Assembly (NCBI GenBank): GCA_029531795.1
Contig: JAPEIS010000007.1
Location: 1,302,001 to 1,366,000, forward strand
From: Sclerotinia nivalis
Lineage: Eukaryota; Ascomycota; Leotiomycetes; Helotiales; Sclerotiniaceae
Length of the DNA stretch: 64,000 bases
Direction of reading: 5' to 3'
A program made the translations under genes and the position numbers. Below are positions 34,898 to 47,927 of this stretch, piece by piece. Position 1 is the stretch's first letter, and each line of letters begins with the position of its first letter. The notes under the pieces are model-generated. The model ran no database searches, was not told the origin of the DNA, and saw nothing but the letters and a program-made list of their open reading frames with translations.

Positions 34898-37800
34898 AAA
34901 AGCGTGAAGTGAGAATTAAAGCGAGGCTAGAGATCGGATGAATGAATGTATGATGTACCATTTCATATATGATATTTGAGTGTTTGAGATGATACGTGGT
35001 CTTGGAATGGCTGAGCTTGTCTCATTGAGTGCCCGCAATAATGACGAGAACAGAGCAGAGCAGAACTCAATAGTTGAAAGTCGTGGTGTTACTAGATGCA
35101 ATGACTGGAGAGAATACATGTACATTTCTCGCCGAAGCATTGTGCTGACTGTTTTGAGACGAAGAGCTGTAATCATTACATATACATGGCTATCATTTAA
35201 AGTTCAAAATACTCAAATTAACTACAATAGTAAGGAAAACTTCAGGATCATATCGGCAAGATTCTCAAACAACTGCCATCATGATCTCAGTTTTTTCAAT
35301 GTTGGCTTTGGACTTGATCTCTGCATTACACTTCCAACAATCATCAATGAAATGTTTCGGCCACGAACTTTAGCAACGTAAGGGTAGTAGTTGTACCTCG
35401 TAAAAAATTTAACGTAACATAACCATGAAGCTTTCAAGGTATGTGACTTCTAGAAGATTGAGTATAGCAAACCTTTGTCGGCTCGTAAGCTTCATCTTGG
35501 AGGGTCAGGTCTCAGAAGGTCAAACTTTCCACAGTGCCACTGTAGGTCAGTTCTCACTAACAGGACAAATCATCAGCAAACTACCTTGTAGTTGCGTAGA
35601 CCTCAGCTGGATGAAAAGAAAAATGCATGACACGCTATCCAGCATTGTAATCTCCCATTATCGGAGTTCTTCAAATAGTTAGTTCTCGACGTCGATTTAA
35701 TGCATCGCCTTTACCGTTACGATGCCATTTAAAATGCAGCTGAAGGCTTTTCTCACTATGTCGTCCGATTGGCAAGACGAACTTGTTCGCCAGAACTACT
35801 GGCTGAAGTGTTGTGGCGTTCGATGGAGATATCTCGGTGCCGCCGTGCCCATTTACCAGGTATCATCATTGATCAGTGTGATGAATCAATTGCCATGCTA
35901 GAAAGAACTTAGTTCAGGTTAGAGTACATGGTATGTCTAGGTAGAATGTAGCGTGGAGTGTAAATATGCATAATTTAAGTGATTTGAGTGATTGATTCCC
36001 ATATACGCTGCATGTGTGGGTGTTGCTCTGAGACTGCGTTATGCATTCGGGCTGTGTTTCTTTCGCCACTGAGGAAGAGGGGTATATTCATCTCGTGGAA
36101 GTTCGACTGAATGCATAATTGCTCTCAAATCAATGCCTTTTTTTTTTTTTTTTTTGGACAAAGTGCAATAAACGTCGTTCTCAGCCGACTCAGCTCGAAT
36201 GTTGTGCTGCGTGCACGCTTGGCCTTCTACCCCAAAAAGTATAAGCCCAAGGTACTCGAATAGGCAACAAAAAATGATAGGGAGAATGTTGAAACATCTT
36301 AGAAGGGTCATCGTCGCCAATGGTTTAAAGTGCCCAGGTAGGAATCAAGTAAAAACATATTGTTCTAGAAATAACTTGGCAAGGGGGGAAGTTGGAGTTC
36401 TTAGTGGCTTCTAGAAGATCGATTGAATCTTCTGATATCGTAGCCCAGTCATTAAATGGTCTGTGCATACAGCCTCTGTTTGACTTCTATTTCGAACTTT
36501 TGAGATCTCGCCAAATGATAAGGGGTGTAGTGTCTCGGAATTGAAAAGTCGCAGAAGCAGCTAATATCCATAGTAGATCAGGGGTGTGAGACTGCTACGG
36601 GTTCGTACAGTAGTGTTGCGTCAAGTCGCATTTTCCATTTGTTAGACAATAATCGCTCGCATCATTGAGGCATGACCTGAACATGACGTTGCATCCTCAA
36701 TATCGTTTAGAATAATATATCGACATATTAGGTAATGCTTACGAATGCGCAAACTCGGTATTTCCGATGAGTACCTCAATGAGAAAGGAAGCTGCTGTAA
36801 TATGGCCAGTGGAGAATGCATGGCATTGGTAGATCGAATTCTGGCCTAATCGCATTTCCATCCTGAGACAGAAACCTGCTAACCATAATGTGGATATAAC
36901 GGTCTGACAGTTGATCATTCACGAAAGCCCTATTGCAAGTGAAAATCCTCAGGTACACGTGGGATATCAAGGGATTTCCTAGGAGAACATCATCAAGGCC
37001 CCCTACAGTTGAACCATTTGCCGTCTAAGAAAAAACGTGAGGACGGGTATGATAGAAGCCTCGTGGAGTCGTGGGTGGTCAAGCCGGCCCCGCCCTGCGA
37101 AAACATTGAGGCGGGTAAAAAGAGTTCTTTTGCATGTTTCAATTGTTGATCCATGTCAACCAGAATGAGTGTGTCTATTCTGGATGAACTTGCGAGCGAA
37201 CCCCCTGACTATGATTTGAAGGTTGTCTGTTCTGGGTCTCTGGCTGTTCGAATTGCCTCATCGCATAATTCAATGTTTTCGAACATTCATGCAGAAACAG
37301 AGTGCTTGGGAATTGCTCACAACTCTGCGTAGTATCCCTGTGCAGATAAGCGGATGTACAGGCTCAAGAATAGGACAAATGGCGTCGATCCCTGGTTGTA
37401 CTGGCATCCATGAATATTCGAGTTTGGCTGGCTTGAGGTTCAGCTTGGCAAATCTCTTGACTCGTCTGTGAGATATCTCCAAGTATTTTGATGGAACTTG
37501 GTCGGGAGAGACTACCTAGATAGTAAATGATCTAGAAATCGCATTTATTGTGGCTTACTAGCTGAATGTTCGACACCACCAAAAAAATATTGGGAGATGG
37601 AACTCATTTTCATGGGAGCCGTGGAGTCTCAGATTAGTGGAAGCTCTGAGCATGTAGAGGCACGTGCGATTGGTTAGGTACCGGTGATACGTGCTGGCAA
37701 CCTTTAGAATTGAAATAAGATTGATTGGCGGATCGTATACAAGTCAGACCCTTTTTGGAAGGTTTGGGCCAAGAAGCCGAGAAGACTATATTAGAAAAAA

Positions 37801-40800
37801 GTGTGTAAAAGGTAACGAAGTTTCAAATCGATCCATCTACTAAGCCTTTCTTTCGGATTGATTTGATGGAGAGGCCTGTGTAGCTCTTTTTTTTTTGAGG
37901 GGGGAGGGAAAAACCTTCATGGCTGGGATATGTTTTGCAGATAACTTAGTAACTTAGTAACTTAATATCGTTTTCGTATTTTAGGACGAAGTTTATATAA
38001 TATCATACCGCGGAGAACATCTAGTAGAAATGATATAGAATTAACTAAAAGTATTCATTCATCTAATAAGAAGAGATTTTAAAATTTTAGAATATATAAT
38101 AAAAAATTATAAAAACGTGTTTTTATTGATAAGATATTAAAGATATTAAATTATATTTTATTTATTTTACTTATTTTATTTATTTTATTACTAGACAGGT
38201 ACGACTTTATTTTGACGACAGACCAGGTTCATGGATTTAATCTTTTCTTCTTCTTAGAAACGGAGCGAATTGCTAGTTAACCTACCTACCACGCACCAAA
38301 AATAAGAGTCTTACGCCTGACCGAGACCCTTGCGATAATGTTTCAGGGAAAATCGCTGTTCACAGAATAGTTTCTGTGAAGAGCCCGAAAGACGCCTATA
38401 CTGTGTATACCGACCGTGTGTACTCTACGAATATACCTAAAAGGCTACTTTAGTGGGTGTCTAACAGTTGTCTAAAAGTACCTAATACCTAGAAAAGCCT
38501 GAAATTGAAATTATTTTCGGAATTCGAGCGACTGAAATGGTTCAGATGTTCACTGGAAATAATTTAGTCTTAGAAAAGTATCTATCTAGTACGTACTTAA
38601 GATACTGGTGCTTCACAAACTCTGCCCCCGCCAAATTCCATCTTCAGAACAAAACTTGGCACAAGTGTTTCAAGATTAACTACTCATCCACGGAGTACTC
38701 CCATTTGTTATTACCGACATCAAATGACGGAAAGCACCAGTCAGCGTCCTTAAATGATTCCATACCGGTACACCTAGTACCTACCTGCAGCATAAATGTG
38801 GAATTTCACTTTGGTAAACTCACGGTCATCAGGGATCTATCGTATAGCTGTTCTAGCTTTTGCATGCTTCTTACTTTGATGAGTCGCGCGGGCTCAATTT
38901 CTCGACGAAAAGACCTACACTACCTACTCAGTGTCGTATCCTACTCTTCAACTTGATCGTCCTTCTAGGTTCTACTTCACGTCCGAGTCACTTTCCATAG
39001 TCGGTCGATTGCCGTGAACTGCGCTTCTAAATCCATACAATCCATACACTACTGCCTCCCGTATATTGATGATGTATCTGAAGTTCGGGAATGAAAAGGA
39101 AAAGAAATGATTACTATCCAATCAATCCGGGGATCTCGGAAAATACTTTTCTTTTTTCAGCCTTCCATTCCTTCCTTCCTTCCTTCCGATTTGAACCCTA
39201 GTGAACCACGATGCTGGGAAGGCGGCATATATTTGCGTATCTATTTCCAACTATCCGGTTTCCCCTGTATTTCTTGTTTCGGCCTTTTCCTCCCAATGCA
39301 ACGCTACTTTGGACCCCATCGACCTCCTCTTTCTCATTTTGTGCACTAATCAGACTCAAATCACCTAGGTATTGCGCTACACTTTCCTTTCCGACAATCA
39401 AATCTACTCTCATTGATGCCGAAAATGCTATAGCTGTCCTTAAAATATCCACCTAGGTAGAAACACCATCACTTTTTTCTAGGCTTCAACTCATCTCACT
39501 ATCCCTTCACATCCAATAATCCCAATTCATGTCTTGAAACCCTGTCAACCCCTTCTCTATTCCCAGACTTTCCAATATTCGACTGGGTATCTAAGGGCTG
39601 TTTTATATCCATCCGATGAATCTCTTGTCATGCTTTCGAATATTTTTTTGGAAAATCCATAACCATCTATCACAACTCGCATCCTAAGCATTGCCTCATC
39701 GCCTCATTTGGCGATCTCACGTCCTAGCGTTGCGCCTGATCGACCAAAGCCCCGGTATCTAAAGCCCAAAAGGTTACCCATACTCAATGCTCCATCTAGT
39801 TCGCTACCTACCGTATCTGTTGCCCTGAAGAGAGAAAAGGAAATTGATATTATTGATACATATTATGATTTTGAGTGGATCCAGATTTGGTAGAGAGAGA
39901 GCTAACTGAACCTCTTTTGATCAACTGCATATCAGATTGCATGACTGCAACTTACATATTAGCAGCGAAGGCCCTACCGGAAAATAGATTCTCTCCCCAC
40001 ACTTTTTAACATCACCATCTTGTTTCCTATCCTCACCCACCTGGTTGAATCGACACTATTACATAGATTACTTGGACCCTCTTTCTCCACCATACCGTTC
40101 TTGTTCACACAATTCATCGCTCTAGAATAACTATTGACGAGGTCTATCATCTCATTGGCTTTAACGAGTAATTGCGCTTGTTCTAGTTCCAAGTCTCCGC
40201 TTTCCAGCCAGCCACCGAGTACGTTTTAGTTAAATTCAGACCAACAGACATAACAGAACAAGTTTTTGTTCTTGAGAATTCGAACCTTAGTTCGTTTTAG
40301 CCAGGCAGTAATCAACTTTGCAGCTGTGTCTATCTGCTACCGCCAACGCACCGTACCTGACAGTAGTCTGACTTCAAAAAGTGGCTGGTGTGAGGCAAAT
40401 ATCTCGGAGCATTCCAGGTCGATTGATTGGTTACCAGCAGTGGAATAATTCTCGACATACTTAGATCAGTTTAAGTATAGTCAAAATAATCAGAATCAAA
40501 GCACGCGGACCTAAAATTTGGAACTACTTTAAGTCGCAAAGTCATACCGAAGTGTCAAACATGTCAGTATAACCTTCTCTTAGTATCTATCTAACCATCA
40601 TCCGGCCATCCGTCTAGGTCACCAGCTTCGATGGAATGGCTGGGAATCAATCAATGAATGAACGAATGAATAAATGAGTACATACATGGAGAGGCGTATG
40701 GACACGGTTGGATGATCCAAAGCTTACTGTACACTATCTGTAGTATCCTCGCGCACCTTACTCGGTACTGTTAGTGCTATTCGTACTTTGATAGCAAGTT

Positions 40801-42486
40801 TCCAACACTTTTAATTGAAAGATCCGTGCCTTGGCGAGGATCTTCAAAAGAAAAGGTGTTGACTTGAAGGTATATCTATCGTGCCGTTAAAAGGTAGATC
40901 CGACACGAGAAGTTCCCTTCACAACTCTACATCTTTTGATTACCCTACCTCACCATTTCAACACCATCGTCTTCCAAACAATACTGCACGTCCTTTGCAT
41001 TTTAGATTAAACACAGAACACATCCAAGATACGACGTTTGAGTAGTCAGAGTGTGCTCAGACACCGGAGGAACTTTTAAAGTTCCATTACGCTTTGAGGA
41101 AGGAAGGAACCTGGAACCCAACGGCGCCTTCTCATCTTGACCAGCCACTCCAGTCAAACTATCCCAAAAAGAATGTCGTGTAGTGAAATTCCTTTCATCT
41201 CATCTCCATAACTCTATCTCGACTTCACTATTCGAAAATTTCTAAACTCAAAGAATCAGGAAACGATTCAAGTCAGGCGCATGATCATTGATCTCCGAAA
41301 CTCAGCCATCAATTCATGCAAAACCATTGGAAAGAAAATATCGACTCTTTCCTACCTCGTAGACGAAACTTGTTCACAGATCAAATCGACCTTCAACATC
41401 TTCTGATATTCCTCAGGGAAGGGAAGAAGGTAAGAGACGACTTGATTTATTTCCAAATTCCTATATTTGAATTCGGCCCGACGATATCTTCACTTGGTCT
41501 AATCTTCAGGAAACTTCATACACTCCAGCCATTATCAGATTTGAGTGTGTCCGGGTTTTTCTTGATCTTGAGTATATTTGAAGATATTATCATATTAGTA
41601 TCATCAATCGATACGTTTTCTTTCTTCTAGGTCTTCTAGAAACTCGGAAGAGAATTGGCTTGTTGCACATCTTAGTTTATCCATGAACCTGGTTCTCCTC
41701 CCTTACAACGTCAGAATAAAGTCGAAAAGCCCCTCCATAGTTACACCAGCCAGCCAGCCAGCAAGCGGTCAAATTGCAGCGAAATCAAATTTAGAGGAAC
41801 GGTCAACGTTGTCGCAGTGCGGCACATATTATCTCGATACCCTAGTGATATTTGCCATACAAGCTATATTTCACAGGGGACTTGCTTGTATCAAAAGTCA
41901 AGGATAGTCCTAGGAGTTAGTGACGAGGTCTCAACCATAGGAGAAACTCGATTGACACCTTATTTCCGCAGCATTTCTGTTCTCTTGAACGAAACTGTGC
42001 TACCTATCATTGATCAATCTAGCACTCGGCCATTCGGTGTCAATTTCATCTAATTGTCGACCAAGTGCTAGAGTCGATCACCTCAAGGTTCTCATCTTCC
42101 TATATCTTCTTTCCACGCCCTTCTTTATCCCAACGAAAATACTCATACCACGATACGAAACTTGCTCGCGCGTTCTGAGCAAAAATAAATCTCAAATTTT
42201 CTCCTCCAAAGCCGCTATCTTCAAGACACCAGGTAACTAAACCCTCTTCCCTCTTTGACTTCATGGATACCATTGACAGGGGTATAAAGACAGCGAACTT
42301 TAGTATCGGGGAATAAGATATATAGAACGCGTCGAAATTGCAGCGAGAAGAACCTATTGAAACCTCCACCAAGATCGAATCATCAAGCTGGCCCTCTTGC
42401 ACTCAACGCCGTATTCCGTGTGGGTGGCGCATCGATTGGATTAGTCGGTGGGAAGTAGTTGGTATAATTTTGAATTGGAGAGGAGA
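34898..42486. other. Long gene-poor region with possible long leader of the 42487 gene
   Basis: About 7.6 kb without a recognisable protein gene. The part to about 38.3 kb has an 18-base T-run (about 36136), a tandem AACTTAGT (37938-37962) and a very AT-rich block (38040-38200). From about 39 kb the base content resembles fungal leader/promoter DNA: CCTT array near 39174, C/T-rich patches and many short ATG frames, up to the start at 42487. The largest frame (38537, 139 codons) shows no domain, signal or codon pattern I trust. Confidence 0.5.
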
Positions 42487-43739
42487 ATGGACGACAATAA
42501 CCGCCGAAGAAGGCAGAATGAGCCACCATATTCTGCTCAAGATCCCAGATATGCATCAGACCAGAGCCAAGGTCGTGGCATCCCATACTCCATATCGGAT
42601 AGACATCGATCTGGAGCGACGACGGGGTCGCCATCAATGAATCGTGGAGTCGGACCCGCTTCAGCATATACTACTCCTGGATACTACGAGCCAACTTCGA
42701 ATTTCTCGACAGGTATTCCGTCAAATCCTTTGCAATACTCGTCCAATTATCCTCCAGATCAAAGGCAACAACCAAGTTTCTCGGATTATAATGCCGGAAT
42801 GATGTACAACAATGTCACACAACAAACTACACAAAACGGCATCTATGACAGTCCGCAATTTCAGGGGCGGCAACCTGCAGCAATGCAAATGATGCCGGAC
42901 GTGGCTGCGCCCTACCTCCCAAATGACCCAACCAATACTCCAGGAACTCAGCACTACGCTTCGTCAAACTCATCTACACCTTATCAACATCACCAACAAA
43001 GCCCAGGAGATCGCACCACATTGATCCAACAATCATATTCGGCACCCGTAGGATTAGGTGGAATGAGTCAAGCACCGGGAACAGCCGACGTTATGGACAC
43101 CGGAAACCTGCAGCAACAAGGGGCAGGGGGCATGGAAGAAGCTTATTCGACTTATCAGACTGCTCTCAAGCAAATCTTCAAGAACATCATTGATCTTCGC
43201 CTTGCAGAAGCAAGTTCGTCTTTACTTGAAGTTTCTGAGTGGCTACTCGGACACGTAGCAGAGTTAGGTAGGTTAAGATTTCCTCTGTTCAACCTCATCC
43301 ACTAATAGTTTCTGATGAAGGCCTCACTGTAGACGAAGCTGCGCTTCATGGCGATCGAGTTCGACTATGGAACGAATTTAATGCGGCGTGGTTGAGCATC
43401 TTTACTAGGCAGCACGATTTTCTCGAATCAGGTCAGCGCATACAGCCACCGCAAACACTCATGTCCTTGGAGTTTATTGGTAAAATGGGAACCAACTTAA
43501 CACGAATGTGCGATTCTATCGAGAAATACGGTTTAGTGGATTATCAATATGGGGTTGGAGAGTCGCAAATCATGGATAGTAAGTCTAGAAAAATAGCAGA
43601 ACTCGTAAAAGTTGTTCATTTATCTAACTATGATTTAGTTCTCTTGAGCTGCCAACAACTCCAAGAAAACCTTGAAGGATCCGGAACCTCTGATGAAGGC
43701 GCATCCGCAAACTCCAACGTCGGTCGAGCGCCACCATGA
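42487..43739 (+). CDS. Conserved-looking protein with Gln/Pro/Asn-rich N-terminus and helical C-terminus, unknown function
   Basis: Three exons (42487-43267, 43321-43578, 43639-43739) sum to 1140 bases, 379 residues. The start at 42487 (MDDNNRRRR) is preferred over an in-frame ATG 13 codons upstream because it is preceded by an A/G-rich context and gives a compact start; this is not certain. Residues 1-215 are low-complexity (Gln, Pro, Ser, Asn, Tyr), as in fungal regulators and coactivators. Residues about 220-360 are helical and well ordered: YQTALKQIFKNIIDLRLAEA, EVSEWLLGHVAELGL, RVRLWNEFNAAWLSIFTRQH, MSLEFIGKMGTNLTRMCDSI and YGLVDYQYGVGESQIMD. I do not recognise the domain. A long upstream region rich in short ATG frames is typical of regulator genes. 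Confidence 0.8.
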
Positions 43740-44528
43740 TAACAGTATATCTTCTTTTACCACTTTTCGTTCCTGTTCTCCCCTACTTGAAAAAGTTTTG
43801 TTTTGATATACCACTGTAAAGCATAAACTTATATTTTTTTCTCCGCGGCGTTATTTTACTCCGATTCTTCGTTTTGTTTTGTCAATATCGAGATTTAACT
43901 TTTTCCTTTCCTGCTAATCAGGATCACTTCATGTGGTACTAATACTTGGGTGGGAAACTTGATTTTGTCTTCTCGGTTTGACATTTTGGTGTTGGTGGTT
44001 CTCTGCATGCATAAGGTGAAGGGATTGTCACTGGCGGACTATTTGCGGGTGGGCGGCATTCTGATTTTTCGATGAAGCTATGTTTCAATGTTTCTATGCG
44101 CAATGCTTCTTTTATTACGATGTTTGTATGATGAAAAGGGAAGGTGGGAAGGTTCTGGTTCGCAAATGATTTGGGAAAGCATGGGGTATATGAATGAATG
44201 GATGTTTTTAGCGTCTTGTTTTCTTTCATTATAATATTGTACGAAGTGGTTTACTAGAGCTGCCGTGCAATGGGAGGGCTTCTAGGCTCGGGAGTATGAT
44301 TAATTAGCGGGGCTACTAGGCTCACAAGGGTAGGAATGCAATGGAATGGCAGATCGGCTTCTAGGCCCACTGGACTGAACGAACAAAAAGGGTGTATGGG
44401 GGTTTATGGAGCGAATGAATAATATATCTATTAGGATATTAAGTCATGTCTATTAGGACATGACGGCAATTAATTGCAATTGAATTAGCATGCGTATGGA
44501 TACGCCGGAAGAGACGAGTGCCTGCCGA

Positions 44529-44556
44529 GGGGATGAGGGGATGAGGGGGAAGGGGG
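44529..44556 (+). other. Potential G-quadruplex motif
   Basis: Four runs of four to five G are separated by loops ATGA, ATGA and AA, fitting a G4 pattern with short loops. A second G-rich cluster follows at about 44584-44625. Confidence 0.6.
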
Positions 44557-45300
44557 AGAGCATGTTTTGATTGATGTCTGAGAAGAGGGGAGGGGCTAGG
44601 GGAAACAGGTTGGGGGAGAGCAGGGCACCAAAGGATTGTGGAATGATAGTTGTATACATGTACTGTAAATGAATAAGATCTTTCAAAAAAAAGAGATTAT
44701 TATAAAATGCAAAGGGGTTTCTTTGCGAAAATACGCTTGTCGCCTTGCGAGTATTTGGCTGGATTGGTGAGTGGTGATTGGTGATTTTATATATGTATAT
44801 ATGTATATAAATATGCTGTGCTGAAATTCATCTCTTGGCTTGCAGAGTCGGGATTGTATACTCTGAAGATGAGATTAGATCACATCAGATCGGATCAGAT
44901 CAGATGAGATCTGATAGGAAAATGTAATGTAATGATATGAAATAAGTGCATGTGAAGCTGAGGCTGAAGCTGAAGCTGAGGCTGAGGCTGAGGTGAAGGA
45001 TCAGCTATATGGTATGGTATGTGTGCTTGCATGTGTGCATGTTTGAGGGATGTATGCGAGATGTGACGTGATGTAGTATTCGGATAGACGGACGGAAGGG
45101 CGCGGGTGCGGGTATGCGTGGGATGTATTGGATTGGACAGGGGTAGATGGTTTGGGTGTGGGTGAGGGTGTATTTGTTTATTTCCTTTTGGGGATTGGGG
45201 ATTTGGAGATGGGGGAGTGAGGCTGGGGATTTAATTTGTTGGGTTGATGTAGATAGATAGATGGATGTAAGATCTTACGTGGGGTAGTGTGGTAGGGTGG

Positions 45301-45460
45301 TATTGGATATTGGATATTGGATATTGGGGAGTGAGGTGTGAGGTGTGAGGTGATGGGAAAATGAGTCGGGCGAGATGGAGGGTGGGAAACTTGGAATGGA
45401 TCGGGCGAAATTGACGAGGGGTTTGATTGACGAGGGGTTTGATTGACGAGATGGTTTGAT
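45301..45460. repeat. Cluster of short tandem repeats (7-mers and a 16-mer)
   Basis: GGATATT units are followed directly by GTGAGGT units, and about 60 bases later by three near-copies of TTGACGAGGGGTTTGA (the third has GAGATGG). Confidence 0.75.
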
Positions 45461-46650
45461 TGTAAGATTGGGTATTGTTGATGCCAATGCCTATTAAGAG
45501 CAATATTCAATATCAATAGTGCCACTCTAGAGTACCTATCTGACTCTCAAAGTTACATATCGGGAAGTTAAAAAGAAGGAAACAAGTTTGTTGTTGTATG
45601 GTTGTGGTGTTGTATAGTTGTTTTGTGGCTGGTGTCTAGGATAGAATGTACGGAGTATTGGTAATCATGATCATGATCATCATCATGAGTTAACCTAGCG
45701 AGATGGAATAAAGTAAGTGAGATAAGTGAGGCTGGATGTAGGATGTATATCTATAATACAGAATATGAAATATGTCCCGGCGCCATAACATGGATATCAA
45801 TGCGGATGCGAATGCATAGAAAGAGGCCTGAGCCGGGAACGGGAGGATTGAGTAAAGAAGCGAAATAGGGGTAGGGGGTATCTGATAATTGGATGGGATG
45901 ATAATGCGACGCTGTCTTATGGACATTGGACGGGATTTTTGAGTGCGAGCAAGCGAGCTTTGTTTTTTTGTTTTTGTTTTATTGAGGTTGGGGTTTTCAA
46001 TAGTATATGGTAATGGTAATAGTACCTAATAATCAACAGTTGAATCTGGTATGGGTGGGATTATTCGAGGGGAAAGTCCACCTAGGTATATTGGATATGT
46101 ATGATGAGAGGTGCAGTTTGAAGTTCGCAGTCAGCGTGGGGTTGTATGTGTGAATGGGGGTGATAAATATAGATTGGCTACTCTAAATAGGAAGGTGGTT
46201 TTTTGATTGGTAGGGAAGATCTATTCTATCCGGACTTGGATACATAATATGCATGTGCAAGCAAGGGTTTTGGAGAATGGAAAAGCAATTACTATGTAAT
46301 GTATGTTTTGAGATTATTGGATTGATGAATGGATACGAGGGGTGCTAGTTTTTGTATCGTGTGCCTGGGATTGAAAGATAGTTGCACTTGCTGGTGTTGG
46401 GTATTGGGTACCTTCTGAGAGATTGATGTTGTATTGGACCGGTTCACCATTTCACATGTCTACCGACATGCTGACTTGCCTTGGAATATGGCCCAAAGAA
46501 ATGCATGACATTGTGTTATCGTTGTCTGGAGTATGTATGTTGGAATATAAACTGGTATTCATTCATTTTCATATTTCTTATGTGCTGGATATACCAAGCC
46601 ACCGAAAACCCGTACACCATATGTATTGATACAATAAAATACATATAAAA

Positions 46651-47694
46651 CTATCTCTTGACCCAGGCAGGCATCTTTCTGGCCTTGACATGACCTGGCT
46701 TCTTTCTCTCTACTCTTCTTGGATCACGAGTTACACATCCGGCTGGAGAATATGTTAGTATTTCATGCTTCAAGTTTTGACTCGTTTTTATAGATAGGAA
46801 GAGGGTAATGTGATGAAATCCAAAGAACTTACCTCTTCGTAATGCAGGCTTCAAAGCCGGTTCATGTGAAAGTAGAGCTTTCCCCACCGCCAACGTCAAA
46901 GCTTCCGCTTGCCCTGTAGTTCCACCTCCACTAACCAGGGCCCAAAGATTATACTTATCAATTCTATCCGTAGCTTTCAAAGCCCAAATAGCACTTTCCC
47001 TATCATGATGTCTGCCAAAAGCCTCCGCGAGTGTTTTCCCATTAATAAGTACCTCCCCTGTGCCCTCTACCAAGTACGCTCTCGCCACAGATGATTTCCT
47101 CCTTCCAACTCCTAGTGCCCGCCCAAATTGATCAATGGGTATAGGTTTTGCGAGATTCTCGTGTGGATTTATGTCGCGTTTGTATATGTTGATAGCTTCC
47201 TTCACATCTGGGGGCATCACAGATGGATGGATGTGATTGAGTCGATGCAGTGTCTCCACAATCTTATGATATTTTGATGAGCGTACTGCCTCTCCAGTCT
47301 GATCCCTATATTCCATAAGAGATCTCCATGCCACACGCGGCGCCTCTCCTGGTTGCACAACAGGAAGTTTTGAGTATTTGCGCAGAAGGCTTTGCAAGTG
47401 GAGAAGGTTATCGGTATATGAAGGTTGAGCCGTGAAATATGATGGCGAATAAGGAACCAGACGTGCGTAGAACTTCGGCGGCCCTTGCTCCCCCATACCT
47501 CTTCCTTCTTCATCTGGGAAATTTATTTCCGGAGCCGCAATGCTGTCTCGAAGTTGTGAGGTGGTTGTGAAGGATCTCGAAGGTGATGACAAGGGAATTC
47601 GATTCCGTAGTAGGGTTCTGGGAATAGTTGGTTGGTTGGAATAGGCACATCTAAGGCCTTCCCTTAGACTTGCGGGAAGCCATGATGCCTTCAT
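46651..47694 (-). CDS. mrps9: Mitochondrial small ribosomal subunit protein uS9m (Mrps9)
   Basis: Two exons (47694-46833, 46742-46651) sum to 954 bases, 317 residues. The N-terminus (MKASWLPASLREGLRCAYSN ... RSFTTTSQLRD) is basic and Ser/Thr-rich, a mitochondrial targeting presequence. The uS9 domain starts at GRALGVGRRKSSVARAYLVE, continues with GEVLINGKTLAEAFGR and LWALVSGGGTTGQAEALTLA, and ends PGHVKARKMPAWVKR; the Lys-Arg tail contacts the P-site tRNA in bacterial uS9. The intron is placed so that ALRR joins AGCVTRDPRRVERKKPG. It diverges from the eEF1B-gamma gene with 233 bases between starts, a pairing of two translation genes. Confidence 0.95.
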   Translation of the reverse strand: MKASWLPASLREGLRCAYSNQPTIPRTLLRNRIPLSSPSRSFTTTSQLRDSIAAPEINFPDEEGRGMGEQGPPKFYARLVPYSPSYFTAQPSYTDNLLHLQSLLRKYSKLPVVQPGEAPRVAWRSLMEYRDQTGEAVRSSKYHKIVETLHRLNHIHPSVMPPDVKEAINIYKRDINPHENLAKPIPIDQFGRALGVGRRKSSVARAYLVEGTGEVLINGKTLAEAFGRHHDRESAIWALKATDRIDKYNLWALVSGGGTTGQAEALTLAVGKALLSHEPALKPALRRGKFFGFHHITLFLSIKTSQNLKHEILTYSPAGCVTRDPRRVERKKPGHVKARKMPAWVKR

Positions 47695-47927
47695 ATTGAA
47701 GACGGAACTAAGTCGTAGACAGCTAAGAGCGTTTACCCTCTAAATCGACTTTCGCAAACTTTAGATTTCCATATCTCGATTTTCCCGCATCAGCTGATTC
47801 TTGCTCTAATCCTAATACGGATTAGCTCAGTCAAGCCCCGCAACAAATTTTCGAGTCAGATCAACAAACATCCCACGAAAAGTTTCTTTCTTCCATCCAG
47901 ATCAATCAACTTGGAATAAACGCAAAG

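Larger units (their letters stand above)
43740..46650. other. G-rich, repeat-rich intergenic region with strong strand asymmetry
   Basis: About 2.9 kb without a recognisable gene. From about 44.2 to 46.4 kb the plus strand is rich in G and poor in C. It contains G-run clusters, a GCTGAGGCTGAAG array (44956-44995), GGATATT repeats (about 45304-45328), GTGAGGT repeats (45331-45352) and a 16-base TTGACGAGGGGTTTGA triplet (45411-45459). Minus-strand frames here (Pro/Ile/Ser-rich) only reflect the composition. Confidence 0.55.

Noticed and set aside
34980..35381. 133-codon frame next to the solo LTR
   Set aside because: Considered as a gag/pol remnant, but no retroelement motif is present.
38358..38378. 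Perfect 8-bp hairpin TCACAGAA/TTCTGTGA
   Set aside because: It stands alone, without a T-run or a gene it could terminate; likely chance.
38537..38956. 139-codon frame in the gene-poor region
   Set aside because: No signal peptide, domain or splice context, and composition matches surrounding non-coding DNA.
45178..45525. Pro/Ile/Ser-rich overlapping minus-strand frames
   Set aside because: They arise from short tandem repeats on the G-rich strand.
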